10,987 nucleotides of DNA from UBA1424 sp041669225 (GTDB lineage Bacteria > Bacillota_I > Bacilli_A > RFN20 > CAG-826). How positions within the stretch are numbered: position 1 is the stretch's first letter; the number at the start of each line of letters is the position of its first letter. The position numbers and the translations under genes were made by a program. Location: contig JBAYBO010000033.1 of NCBI GenBank assembly GCA_041669225.1, positions 1 through 10,987 on the forward strand, written 5' to 3'. Shown piece after piece: positions 1 to 5,492 of this stretch. The notes beneath the pieces are model-generated. The model was not told the origin of the DNA. It did no database searches and saw only the letters and a list, made by a program, of their open reading frames with translations.

Positions 1-639
1 AACGTTAAATTAACGGGTGCAGTTATGACAAAACTCGATGGCGACGCCCGTGGCGGAGCAGCCTTATCGATTCGCCATTTGACCGGAGTTCCGATAAAGT
101 TTTCTGGAACTGGTGAAAAGCTTGCTGATATTGATGTTTTCCATGCTGACCGCATGGCCGATCGTATCTTGGGAATGGGTGATGTCGTCAGTCTAGTTGA
201 AAAAGTTCAAGACGAACTCGATGAAAAGGAAATGAAAAAGTCAGTCAATCGGATGATGTCAGGAAGATTTGATTTAGAAGACATGCTTAATCAAATGCGG
301 CAAATTCAAAAACTTGGCTCTTTAGGCGGTTTGATGAGTATGATTCCCGGCATGCCGAAATTAAGCGATGAGCAAAAAATTCAGGCCGAAAAGGAAATTG
401 CAAATTTTGAGGCTATTTATAATTCGATGACACCCGAAGAAAGACGTCATCCGGAAATACTGCGCAATTCCAGAAAAGTTCGGATTGCTCGTGGTAGTGG
501 CAAAACGAATGCTGACATTAATCGCATCATAAATAAGTATGAAAAATCCAAAGAGATGATGCGGAAAATGGGACAAATGCAAAAAGGTAATAAAATGCCG
601 CCCGGTGGTTTAGGCGGCTTTGGTGGTTTAGGTTTTTAG
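1..639 (+). CDS. ffh: Signal recognition particle GTPase Ffh, 3' part (5' end outside window)
   Basis: This is the C-terminal 212 residues of the SRP54-type GTPase that, with SRP RNA, delivers signal-peptide-bearing ribosomes to FtsY at the membrane. The frame is open from base 1, so the Met at 25 is internal. Visible in order are the G4 motif TKLD (residues 10-13 of the fragment) followed by GDARGG, the end of the G domain (GTGEKLADIDVF, then RILGMGD), and the methionine-rich M domain. The M domain carries the LGSLGGLMSMIPGM finger-loop segment and the helix-turn-helix that binds SRP RNA (RKVRIARGSG and the following helix). The tail is Met- and Gly-rich (GGLGGFGGLGF), as is common in the family. 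The stop is TAG. In Bacillus ffh is followed by rpsP in the same direction; here the next gene is convergent trmD, two bases away. Identity is certain; only the N domain and most of the G domain are missing. Confidence 0.97.
   Translation, partial: NVKLTGAVMTKLDGDARGGAALSIRHLTGVPIKFSGTGEKLADIDVFHADRMADRILGMGDVVSLVEKVQDELDEKEMKKSVNRMMSGRFDLEDMLNQMRQIQKLGSLGGLMSMIPGMPKLSDEQKIQAEKEIANFEAIYNSMTPEERRHPEILRNSRKVRIARGSGKTNADINRIINKYEKSKEMMRKMGQMQKGNKMPPGGLGGFGGLGF
597..618 (-). terminator. Candidate trmD-operon terminator inside the ffh 3' end
   Basis: Read on the minus strand, GCCGCC pairs with GGCGGC around a 10-nt loop and is followed by AUUUUAUU. It lies just beyond the trmD stop, within the codons for the Gly-rich Ffh tail. 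The U-run is interrupted and the GC arms are partly imposed by Gly/Pro codons, so confidence is moderate. On the plus strand no T-run follows. Confidence 0.45.
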
Positions 640-641
640 GA

Positions 642-1415
642 TTACTTCTTTATGAACTTAGCGCCCTTTTCAAGGGCCTTTTTTTCCCAATCAGGCTGAA
701 TATTTTCATCGACTTCCTGTAGTAATTTAAAATCATTTTTACTCAGTTGAAGTTTTGCAAACAAATCAGGTCGATACTTACGCGTTAGAACTAGCGACTG
801 TTTTCTTCGCCACTTGTTGATAGCGGTGTGGTTTCCTGAATAAAGAATATCCGGAACCTTGCTTCCTTCAAAAACATATGGTTCGGTGTATTGGGGATAT
901 TCAAGCATTCCGTTTTCGAATGATTCCTCATCTAAAGATTCACTCGCAATCGCCCCTTCTTGTAGGCGAATGACGGAATCAGCAATGGCCATTGCAGCAA
1001 TTTCTCCACCCGTTAAGATGAAGTCTCCAATTGAAATTTCTTCATTAACATAAGAGTTGACTCTTTCGTCAATTCCTTCATAATGACCGCAAATTAGGAC
1101 TAAATCTTGGCATTTTGCCAATTTTTTAGCTGTTTTTTGCGAATATTTATTGCCCCGAGGGCTAAGTAAAACGATATGGGTGTCGTTATTTTTAATATCT
1201 TTGATGGCATCGATGATTGGCTGTGCTTTCATAATCAAGCCAGCACCACCTCCGACCGGCGGAGTGTCAACGCGATGGTAGCGATCTTTTGTGTAATCAC
1301 GAATATCAATCGTTCTGATTTCAACTGCTTCTTTAGTTATGGCGCGTTTAATAATTGAGTTCGTTAGGAACCCATCAAACATTTGTGGAAAGAGAGTGAG
1401 AATTGATATTTTCAT
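642..1415 (-). CDS. trmD: tRNA (guanine-N1)-methyltransferase TrmD
   Basis: TrmD transfers a methyl group from SAM to N1 of G37, 3' of the anticodon, in tRNAs reading CNN codons, which prevents +1 frameshifting. The 257-aa length is normal. The trefoil-knot SPOUT signatures are present: GGGAGL (55-60), SPRG (85-88), GHYEGIDER (110-118) and IGDFILTGGE (129-138), then the C-terminal tRNA-binding helical domain with HTAINKWRRKQSL. Arg150 aligns with the conserved Arg154 of gammaproteobacterial enzymes. The segment normally written EDSF...LLD.P.YTRP reads EESF, MLEYPQYTEP here, so the catalytic Asp169 position appears to be Glu164. The ATG overlaps the rimM stop as ATGA, indicating translational coupling. 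It is the last gene of the rpsP operon and converges on ffh. Its 3' end also holds a terminator hairpin for ffh on the opposite strand. TrmD is typically dimeric and essential. Confidence 0.97.
   Translation of the reverse strand: MKISILTLFPQMFDGFLTNSIIKRAITKEAVEIRTIDIRDYTKDRYHRVDTPPVGGGAGLIMKAQPIIDAIKDIKNNDTHIVLLSPRGNKYSQKTAKKLAKCQDLVLICGHYEGIDERVNSYVNEEISIGDFILTGGEIAAMAIADSVIRLQEGAIASESLDEESFENGMLEYPQYTEPYVFEGSKVPDILYSGNHTAINKWRRKQSLVLTRKYRPDLFAKLQLSKNDFKLLQEVDENIQPDWEKKALEKGAKFIKK
663..685 (+). terminator. Intrinsic terminator for ffh, embedded in trmD coding sequence
   Basis: On the plus strand GCCCTT (663-668) pairs with AAGGGC (672-677) around loop TTC, followed by C and seven T residues (679-685). 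It lies 24-46 bases after the ffh stop, entirely within the antisense of the last codons of trmD (region encoding ALEKGAKF). On the minus strand no U-run follows the stem, so it should act only on ffh transcripts. Confidence 0.75.
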
Positions 1416-1921
1416 AGCATTCCGTTAATTATCTTGACGACGATTTCCTTCTTCTTAATGTTAACATCTTTAATAAAAGCGGCGATAAAAGGGACTAAAA
1501 CATCAGGGGCCTCATCACGAGATATTCGCAAGGTGCGATGAGCCGGATAATCTTCCACTTTACTGACAAGACCAATCGCTGACATTCCTTCGTCAAACAC
1601 CTGGCAGCCAAGAAGATCATCGTGATAATAAAATCCTTTCGGAAGGCTTTCAATCTTTTTGTCGATTAATAATTGAAAACCGACGTATCTTTCGGCTTGC
1701 TCAAGGGTCAATATGTTCTCAAAAGTAACAACATAACGGTCTTTACTTTTGCGTGCAGTAAGAATTTTCGCTTCAAAGCTGATGTCTTCATTCTCGCTTA
1801 CAAGCAAGACCTGCTGGTTCTTTTTAAATCTTTTGCTTGGAAAATCAGTCATGCTAAAAACTTTAACTTCGCCGCGAAGGCCAACTGTGTTAGTTATCCT
1901 ACCAATTACTACTTTTTCCAT
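1412..1921 (-). CDS. rimM: 16S rRNA processing / 30S maturation factor RimM
   Basis: RimM assists late maturation of the 30S head domain and interacts with S19. The 169-aa protein shows both family domains: the N-terminal RimM domain starting VVIGRITNTVGLRGEVKV (GLRGEVKV at 14-21) and a C-terminal PRC-barrel beginning around FYYHDDLLG (97-105) and including LVPFIAAFIKDVNI (142-155). It follows khpA after a 20-nt gap and overlaps trmD by 4 bp (ATGA). Its TGA stop is the clearest sign that UGA means stop in this organism. No Shine-Dalgarno is visible before the ATG; the upstream bases are mostly pyrimidine plus TATAGT and follow a strong hairpin, so translation may depend on coupling from khpA or a different mechanism. 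Identity is secure. Confidence 0.95.
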   Translation of the reverse strand: MEKVVIGRITNTVGLRGEVKVFSMTDFPSKRFKKNQQVLLVSENEDISFEAKILTARKSKDRYVVTFENILTLEQAERYVGFQLLIDKKIESLPKGFYYHDDLLGCQVFDEGMSAIGLVSKVEDYPAHRTLRISRDEAPDVLVPFIAAFIKDVNIKKKEIVVKIINGML

Positions 1922-1933
1922 ACTATAAAAGAG

Positions 1934-1953
1934 AACGAGGATTATTCCTCGTC
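1934..1953 (-). promoter_or_regulatory. Hairpin across the khpA stop and khpA-rimM gap
   Basis: On the minus strand an 8-bp stem (GACGAGGA with UCCUCGUU, one G-U pair) closes an AUAA tetraloop that contains part of the khpA stop codon. It is followed by CUCUUUUAUAG and then the rimM ATG. It could be an attenuator, a leaky terminator or an mRNA stability/processing site that sets rpsP-khpA apart from rimM-trmD. The U-run is interrupted, so full termination is unlikely. Confidence 0.55.
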
Positions 1954-2205
1954 CTTTTCTTCAAACGATTCAAATTTTAGATGAATGCGTTTATTTTCAC
2001 TTTTACCGGCGACTGAAACGAGTTCACGAAGAGCGTTGGCGATTGTTCCCTTGCGACCGATGAGACGAGCAGTATCATCATTTTCGGCGACGATAAGCAA
2101 GACAACTTCACGCGGTGAATCACTGGGAAGCTCACGAATCATGACGATGTCTTTGTTTTCGACAATTGGATCAATCAAGGCGTGAATAATCTTCTCGTAA
2201 TCCAT
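1942..2205 (-). CDS. khpA: KH-domain RNA-binding protein KhpA (YlqC family)
   Basis: This small single-KH protein has 87 aa, against about 80 in the family. The GxxG RNA-binding loop reads GRKG (50-53) within the segment RLIGRKGTIANALREL, preceded by a beta strand (REVVLLIVA) and followed by the strand RIHLKFES; the C-terminus is an acidic tail (EEKDEE). In streptococci KhpA pairs with KhpB (EloR/Jag) and influences cell elongation and division through RNA binding; in other Bacillota the role is less clear. It sits between rpsP and rimM as in Bacillus, where ylqC and ylqD occupy this place; ylqD is absent here. The rpsP stop and the khpA start share one base (TAATG), and AAGGAG lies just upstream, so the two genes are translationally coupled. 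Confidence 0.93.
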   Translation of the reverse strand: MDYEKIIHALIDPIVENKDIVMIRELPSDSPREVVLLIVAENDDTARLIGRKGTIANALRELVSVAGKSENKRIHLKFESFEEKDEE

Positions 2206-2489
2206 TATTTATCTCCTTTGACGTTCTTCTTACTTTCGGCGAGTTTGACCATCAAACCCTTTTTCGTAAATAAAGTACGAATTGTGTCGGATGGAGTGGC
2301 GCCTTGACGTAGCCATTTAAGGGTTACTTCTTCATCGATGACGGCATTTTCGATTCCTTTGGCAGGATCGAAGAAACCGAGTTGTTCTATGTAGCGGCCA
2401 TCACGAGCATAACGTGAATCGGCAACAACGATACGGAAGAATGGATCCTTATGGCGACCGAATCTTGCTAATCTAATTTTTACTGACAT
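2205..2489 (-). CDS. rpsP: 30S ribosomal protein S16
   Basis: S16 binds 16S rRNA of the 5' and central domains and is a primary assembly protein of the 30S body. The N-terminus (SVKIRLARFGRHKDPFFRIVV) and ADSRYARDGRYIEQLGFFDP (23-42) are diagnostic; 94 aa is within the usual 75-100 range, and the tail is Lys-rich. The start is set by AAAGGAG about 7 nt upstream on the minus strand. It is the first gene of the inverted operon rpsP-khpA-rimM-trmD, with a sigma-A-type promoter immediately upstream and the divergent rplS promoter beyond that. Its 5' UTR seems short (roughly 20 nt), leaving little room for a regulatory leader. Confidence 0.97.
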   Translation of the reverse strand: MSVKIRLARFGRHKDPFFRIVVADSRYARDGRYIEQLGFFDPAKGIENAVIDEEVTLKWLRQGATPSDTIRTLFTKKGLMVKLAESKKNVKGDK

Positions 2490-2513
2490 GTGTTTTCTCC
2501 TTTTTCCGTCGTA

Positions 2514-2547
2514 AGTTTATTATAAATAAGTTTTAGTGTCAAGTAAA
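2514..2547 (-). promoter_or_regulatory. Promoter of rpsP-khpA-rimM-trmD (two overlapping registers)
   Basis: On the minus strand two sigma-A-type matches overlap, 5 bp apart. One is TTGACA (2537-2542), 17 bp, TAAACT (2514-2519). The other is TTTACT (2542-2547), 17 bp, TATAAT (2519-2524). Each has one perfect hexamer and one with four matches. Either gives a start about 25-35 nt upstream of the rpsP ATG. Confidence 0.7.
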
Positions 2548-2577
2548 AGTACTTAACAGTAAGGGCTAAATAAATGT

Positions 2578-2666
2578 TTCTTGTCAACCAAATACTTATT
2601 TGGTAATATAACTAAGCGCGTATTAATGCGCTGCGGACGGTCCGCTGTCAAAAATCGGGACAAGAA
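2578..2666 (+). ncRNA. Structured rplS upstream region (candidate L19 leader)
   Basis: Nested pairings fill the region before rplS. TTCTTGTC (2578-2585) and GACAAGAA (2659-2666) are perfectly complementary and enclose three hairpins: 2587-2604 (7 bp), 2616-2631 (GCGCGU with AUGCGC, loop AUUA) and 2633-2645 (GCGGA, loop CGG, UCCGC). If transcription starts near 2615, only the last two and a small UGUC/GACA hairpin (2646-2649 with 2659-2662) are in the RNA. L19 leaders are known upstream of rplS in low-GC Gram-positives; I cannot match this one to that family by eye. Confidence 0.5.
2581..2609 (+). promoter_or_regulatory. rplS promoter
   Basis: TTGTCA (2581-2586), a 17-bp spacer and TAATAT (2604-2609), with an extended -10 TG at 2601-2602. 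The predicted start is around 2614-2616, directly before the first GC-rich hairpin of the leader. The spacer is a perfect palindrome, so the site might be an operator or part of a larger RNA fold instead. Confidence 0.6.
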
Positions 2667-2704
2667 CGCCTTAAGAAACCACATGAAAAAAGGAGGAAAC
2701 AACA

Positions 2705-3052
2705 ATGAATTCCAACATCGTTAACGAAGTTACCGCTTCACAACTCAAATCCGACATCATTGATTTCAGCTCCGGAGACACCGTCAAGGTTTTTGTTCGC
2801 ATTATTGAAAACAAAAAAGAACGTCTCCAAGCTTTTGAAGGCGTCGTTATGCAACGCCGCGGCGCGGGTGTTAGTGCCACTTTTACCGTCAGAAAGATTT
2901 CGTCTGGCATCGGCGTCGAAAGGACATTTCCGCTTCATTCGCCAGCTATCGCGAAAATCGAATTGCTTAAAAGAGGTAAAGTTCGCCGCAACAAAATCAA
3001 TTATCTCCGCAAGTTATCGGGTAAAAAAGCCCGTATTAAAGAAATTCTTTAA
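2705..3052 (+). CDS. rplS: 50S ribosomal protein L19
   Basis: L19 lies at the 30S-50S interface and contributes to intersubunit bridging. The 115-aa length is typical. Characteristic segments are GDTVKVFVRIIENKKERLQAF (24-44), EGVVMQRRGAG (45-55), ATFTVRKISSGIGVERTFPLHSP (58-80) and the basic C-terminus RGKVRRNKINYLRKLSGKKARIKE. A strong AGGAGG (2691-2696) is 8 nt before the ATG. In most Bacillota rplS follows trmD in the same transcript; here trmD lies on the opposite strand and rplS has its own promoter, structured leader and terminator, so it appears to be monocistronic. A 98-aa overlapping frame in this region is a shadow. Confidence 0.97.
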   Translation: MNSNIVNEVTASQLKSDIIDFSSGDTVKVFVRIIENKKERLQAFEGVVMQRRGAGVSATFTVRKISSGIGVERTFPLHSPAIAKIELLKRGKVRRNKINYLRKLSGKKARIKEIL

Positions 3053-3065
3053 TTAACTAAAACTT

Positions 3066-3092
3066 AAAGCCCTCGGCACACGAGGGTTTTTT
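3066..3092 (+). terminator. rplS intrinsic terminator
   Basis: CCCTCG (3070-3075) pairs with CGAGGG (3081-3086) around GCACA, followed by six T residues (3087-3092). The preceding AAA can pair with part of the T-run. It begins 14 bases after the rplS stop and is textbook in form. Confidence 0.93.
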
Positions 3093-3108
3093 GATTGTTT
3101 GCAATAGT

Positions 3109-3127
3109 TAAAACCACTATGGTTTTA
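3109..3127 (+). repeat. AT-rich inverted repeat between rplS terminator and lepB promoter
   Basis: TAAAACC (3109-3115) and GGTTTTA (3121-3127) form a perfect 7-bp dyad around ACTAT. It lies directly upstream of the candidate lepB -35 element. It could be a back-up terminator for rplS or a protein-binding dyad; nothing in the sequence decides between these. Confidence 0.4.
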
Positions 3128-3155
3128 TTGTAAATTATTAAATACGTATTATACT
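3128..3155 (+). promoter_or_regulatory. Candidate lepB-rbgA-rnhB promoter
   Basis: TTGTAA (3128-3133), a 16-bp spacer and TATACT (3150-3155) match sigma-A hexamers at 4/6 and 5/6. The predicted start is near 3162, which leaves a very short 5' UTR before the ATG at 3171. The upstream rplS terminator makes a separate promoter necessary. Confidence 0.55.
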
Positions 3156-3170
3156 TAAACGTGGATATTT

Positions 3171-3977
3171 ATGGTTGACACATATTTAGAACCTAATGGT
3201 AACCCCAAAAATGACCGCCGGATTCGTAAAGAATTAGGCATTAAGCGCAATCCTCTTCGCGCCTTTTTGAAATTTCTTTTCACGTTTCTTTTTATCTCGG
3301 TTTTATTGGTCGGAAATGTCATTATTTTTCATAATTTGTATTACCGCTCTTTTTTTGTTAATGGTCAATCGATGTATCCGACCCTCAACGGAAACGCCAC
3401 TTATAGCGATGGCACGTTAATCGGTCAAATTTATGGTTCGATTTCGCTTAATGGCGCAACTGTCGACTATGGCATCATGGACACTCATGAAGCGACCAAA
3501 CAAGATATTCGACGTTTTGATATCATCATTACTAAATATAGCGAAACTGATCCTAGCGATAAAATCAAAAGAGTGATTGCTCTACCCGGCGAGACGTTTT
3601 ACTTTGTAAGCACCTCGCCAAACGAAGCGACAAACGGTGACTTTTACTTGATTCCCGAAGACACTGGCGAAGCTGTTTTGATTCCTCAGAATTTTGGTTC
3701 AGAAGCAATCTTGCGCCAAAAAGATTATAGCGGTGACAGCATTCCTAAAGTGACTAGTCCTAAGACTCTTGAAGAAGATGAATATTACGTATTAGGCGAT
3801 AATCGTCCTCACAGCAGTGACTCAAGTGGAGGATATATTATTCGTTACTCTTATATCGAAGGGGTGGCGATTGCCCTTGAAGGTACGACCACATTAGTAT
3901 GTGAAAACGGTCAAGCCTGCCAAGCTGGTCGTATTAACTTCCATTGGCCGCAATCATTAAGGTGGAAAGATGTCTAA
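3171..3977 (+). CDS. lepB: Type I signal peptidase
   Basis: This serine/lysine endopeptidase removes signal peptides from exported preproteins at the outer face of the cytoplasmic membrane. It has a cytosolic basic N-terminus (about 1-30), one hydrophobic membrane segment (about 31-55) as in Gram-positive SipS-type enzymes, then the catalytic domain. Ser67 lies in GQSMYPTL (box B), box C is RRFDIII (114-120), Lys133 lies in KRVIALPGE (box D), and box E is GDNRPHSSDS (209-218). Length is 268 aa; it is longer than SipS (about 185), with an insertion between boxes D and E and a C-terminal extension containing Cys244 and Cys250 and ending in HWPQSLRW. The Shine-Dalgarno is weak (GTGGA). The gene overlaps rbgA by 8 bp. 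A signal peptidase between rplS and rbgA is a common arrangement in Bacillota. Confidence 0.95.
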   Translation: MVDTYLEPNGNPKNDRRIRKELGIKRNPLRAFLKFLFTFLFISVLLVGNVIIFHNLYYRSFFVNGQSMYPTLNGNATYSDGTLIGQIYGSISLNGATVDYGIMDTHEATKQDIRRFDIIITKYSETDPSDKIKRVIALPGETFYFVSTSPNEATNGDFYLIPEDTGEAVLIPQNFGSEAILRQKDYSGDSIPKVTSPKTLEEDEYYVLGDNRPHSSDSSGGYIIRYSYIEGVAIALEGTTTLVCENGQACQAGRINFHWPQSLRWKDV

Positions 3978-4815
3978 TATCCATTGGTTTCCTGGACATA
4001 TGAATCGCGCTTTGCGCGAAATCGGCGCTAAGGCCGCGTTAGTTGACCTCGTCGTCGAACTTCGCGATGCTCGCGCCGCTTTAAGTTCAGCTAACGAAGA
4101 TGTCATCAAACAATTAAAAAACCGTAATAGGTTAATTGTTTTAACAAAGAGCGATATGGCTCTTGAAGTCGAAACGAAGAAATGGATTAACTTCTTTGTA
4201 AGCCAAGGTCATGAAGCGATTAGCGTTAACCTTACATCACCAAAAGATTTATCCAAACTTATCAAGGCGATTAGCTCCACAGATAGCAAAAAACGTCACA
4301 AAGAAGCCACAAGAGGCATGAAACCACAACCTTTGAGGATAATGGTCGTTGGCGTTCCAAATGTCGGGAAATCAACGTTTATTAACAAATTAGCAGGCAA
4401 GAAAGCTGCCCAAGTCGAAAACCGTCCCGGCAAGACCAAAGCTCAGCAGTGGATTAAGGTTGATAATCAATTTGAACTACTTGATACACCAGGAATTATG
4501 CCGATGAAATTCGAAAATCACGACTTTGCTGTTAACCTTGCCCTTTTGGGAATGGTTAAAGAAGATATTCTTCCCAAAGAAGAGTTAGCGCATAAGATTA
4601 TTAGATATCTTAAAGCTAATCATCCCGCTACTCTTGAAAACACTTATACTCTTTCGAATATCGATGCAAAAGATGAAACAACAATCATTTATGAAATCGG
4701 TATGCGTGCTGGTGTTCTTGAAGGCGGTAAACCAGATATAAATCGCGCGATTATGATGCTATTAAACGATTTTCGTAATGGCAAGATTGCGCGGGTCAGT
4801 TTAGAAACGATTTAA
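3970..4815 (+). CDS. rbgA: Ribosome biogenesis GTPase RbgA (YlqF)
   Basis: RbgA is a circularly permuted GTPase needed for late 50S maturation, promoting incorporation of late proteins such as L16. The permuted motif order G4-G5-G1-G2-G3 is seen: TKSD (59-62, G4), GVPNVGKS (128-135, G1/P-loop), a Thr near 156 in RPGKTKAQQ (G2), and DTPGIM (172-177, G3). The start IHWFPGHMNRALREI is a family hallmark (FPGHM with the catalytic His10). The C-terminal helical domain (about 185-281) has the usual length, with GMRAGVLEGGKPDINRA. It starts inside the end of lepB (8-bp overlap) after AAGGTGG, and is followed one base later by rnhB, so the three genes form one transcription unit. Confidence 0.97.
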   Translation: MSNIHWFPGHMNRALREIGAKAALVDLVVELRDARAALSSANEDVIKQLKNRNRLIVLTKSDMALEVETKKWINFFVSQGHEAISVNLTSPKDLSKLIKAISSTDSKKRHKEATRGMKPQPLRIMVVGVPNVGKSTFINKLAGKKAAQVENRPGKTKAQQWIKVDNQFELLDTPGIMPMKFENHDFAVNLALLGMVKEDILPKEELAHKIIRYLKANHPATLENTYTLSNIDAKDETTIIYEIGMRAGVLEGGKPDINRAIMMLLNDFRNGKIARVSLETI

Positions 4816-4816
4816 T

Positions 4817-5440
4817 ATGCTTTTGACCTTTGAAGATTCTTTTTATTCTAATCAAATACGAAATATTGCTGGTGTTGACGAAGCGGGCCGCGGTCCTTTG
4901 GCTGGTCCCGTGGTCGCATGCGCGGTAGTGCTCCCGCGTACGTATTTAAATAATGAGGTTAACGATTCGAAGAAATTATCGGACAAGAAAAGACGAAAAC
5001 TTTTTCAAGATATCCTCGCTAACTGCCTATCTTATGGGGTAGGTATTGTTAGTCCTGAAACAATTGATGAAATAAATATTTACCATGCTTCGAAATTGGC
5101 GATGAAAATTGCTTTACAGAAGTTGAAAGTCCCAGTTGACTGCATCATGACTGATGCCATGCCGCTTCAAGGCTATGATGTTCCAGTTTATGACATCATA
5201 AGCGGTGACGCCAAAGTACGAGCAATCGCCGCGGCCTCAATTATCGCCAAAGTCATTCGCGATGATATTATGATTGATTTGCACAATCAGCATCCGGAAT
5301 ATGGTTTCGTTACCAACAAAGGCTATCCGACTAAGATGCATTGTGAGGCTCTCCACGTTTATGGACCCTTAAAAGGAATTCATCGCTATACATATGGTCC
5401 CGTTGCCAGTTCGTTGATTGAGAAGATAAGTCTTATTTAA
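4817..5440 (+). CDS. rnhB: Ribonuclease HII
   Basis: RNase HII cleaves RNA in RNA-DNA hybrids and nicks 5' of single ribonucleotides in DNA, starting ribonucleotide excision repair. The signature GVDEAGRGPLAGPV begins at residue 19. The metal-binding acidic residues are Asp21, Glu22, Asp113 (in MTDAMPL) and Asp149 (in AKVIRDD). The GRG motif at 24-26 recognises the 2'-OH. SIIAKV (141-146) and the C-terminal GYPTKMH and YGP...HR segments complete the fold. The length, 207 aa, is on the short side of normal, and the long N-terminal extension found in Bacillus subtilis RnhB is missing. It starts one base after the rbgA stop with no strong Shine-Dalgarno, so it is probably translated by coupling. 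Confidence 0.96.
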   Translation: MLLTFEDSFYSNQIRNIAGVDEAGRGPLAGPVVACAVVLPRTYLNNEVNDSKKLSDKKRRKLFQDILANCLSYGVGIVSPETIDEINIYHASKLAMKIALQKLKVPVDCIMTDAMPLQGYDVPVYDIISGDAKVRAIAAASIIAKVIRDDIMIDLHNQHPEYGFVTNKGYPTKMHCEALHVYGPLKGIHRYTYGPVASSLIEKISLI

Positions 5441-5461
5441 CAAATTCATAAAATCGAAATT

Positions 5462-5490
5462 CCTCCCTTATATATAAAGTGGAGGTTTTT
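5462..5490 (+). promoter_or_regulatory. Terminator-like hairpin containing the dprA Shine-Dalgarno
   Basis: CCTCC (5462-5466) pairs with GGAGG (5481-5485), continued inward by CTT/AAG (5467-5469 with 5477-5479, bulged T5480), loop ATATATA, and followed by five T residues (5486-5490). GGAGG is also the Shine-Dalgarno of dprA, 7 nt before its ATG at 5493. The same hairpin could end rnhB transcripts and hide the dprA ribosome binding site in those that read through. No convincing -35 for a separate dprA promoter was found, although TATATA/TATAAA lies in the loop. Confidence 0.6.
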
Positions 5491-5492
5491 AT

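Noticed and set aside
25..27. Met at base 25 as an ffh start
   Set aside because: The frame is open from base 1 and the upstream codons (NVKLTGAV) belong to the conserved G-domain strand before TKLD.
859..1984. Plus-strand open frames across trmD, rimM and khpA
   Set aside because: They are antisense shadows of well-recognised minus-strand genes and show no family motifs or ribosome binding sites.
2760..3056. 98-aa open frame overlapping rplS in another frame
   Set aside because: It lies almost wholly within the rplS coding sequence, has no ribosome binding site and no recognisable motif; rplS is certain.
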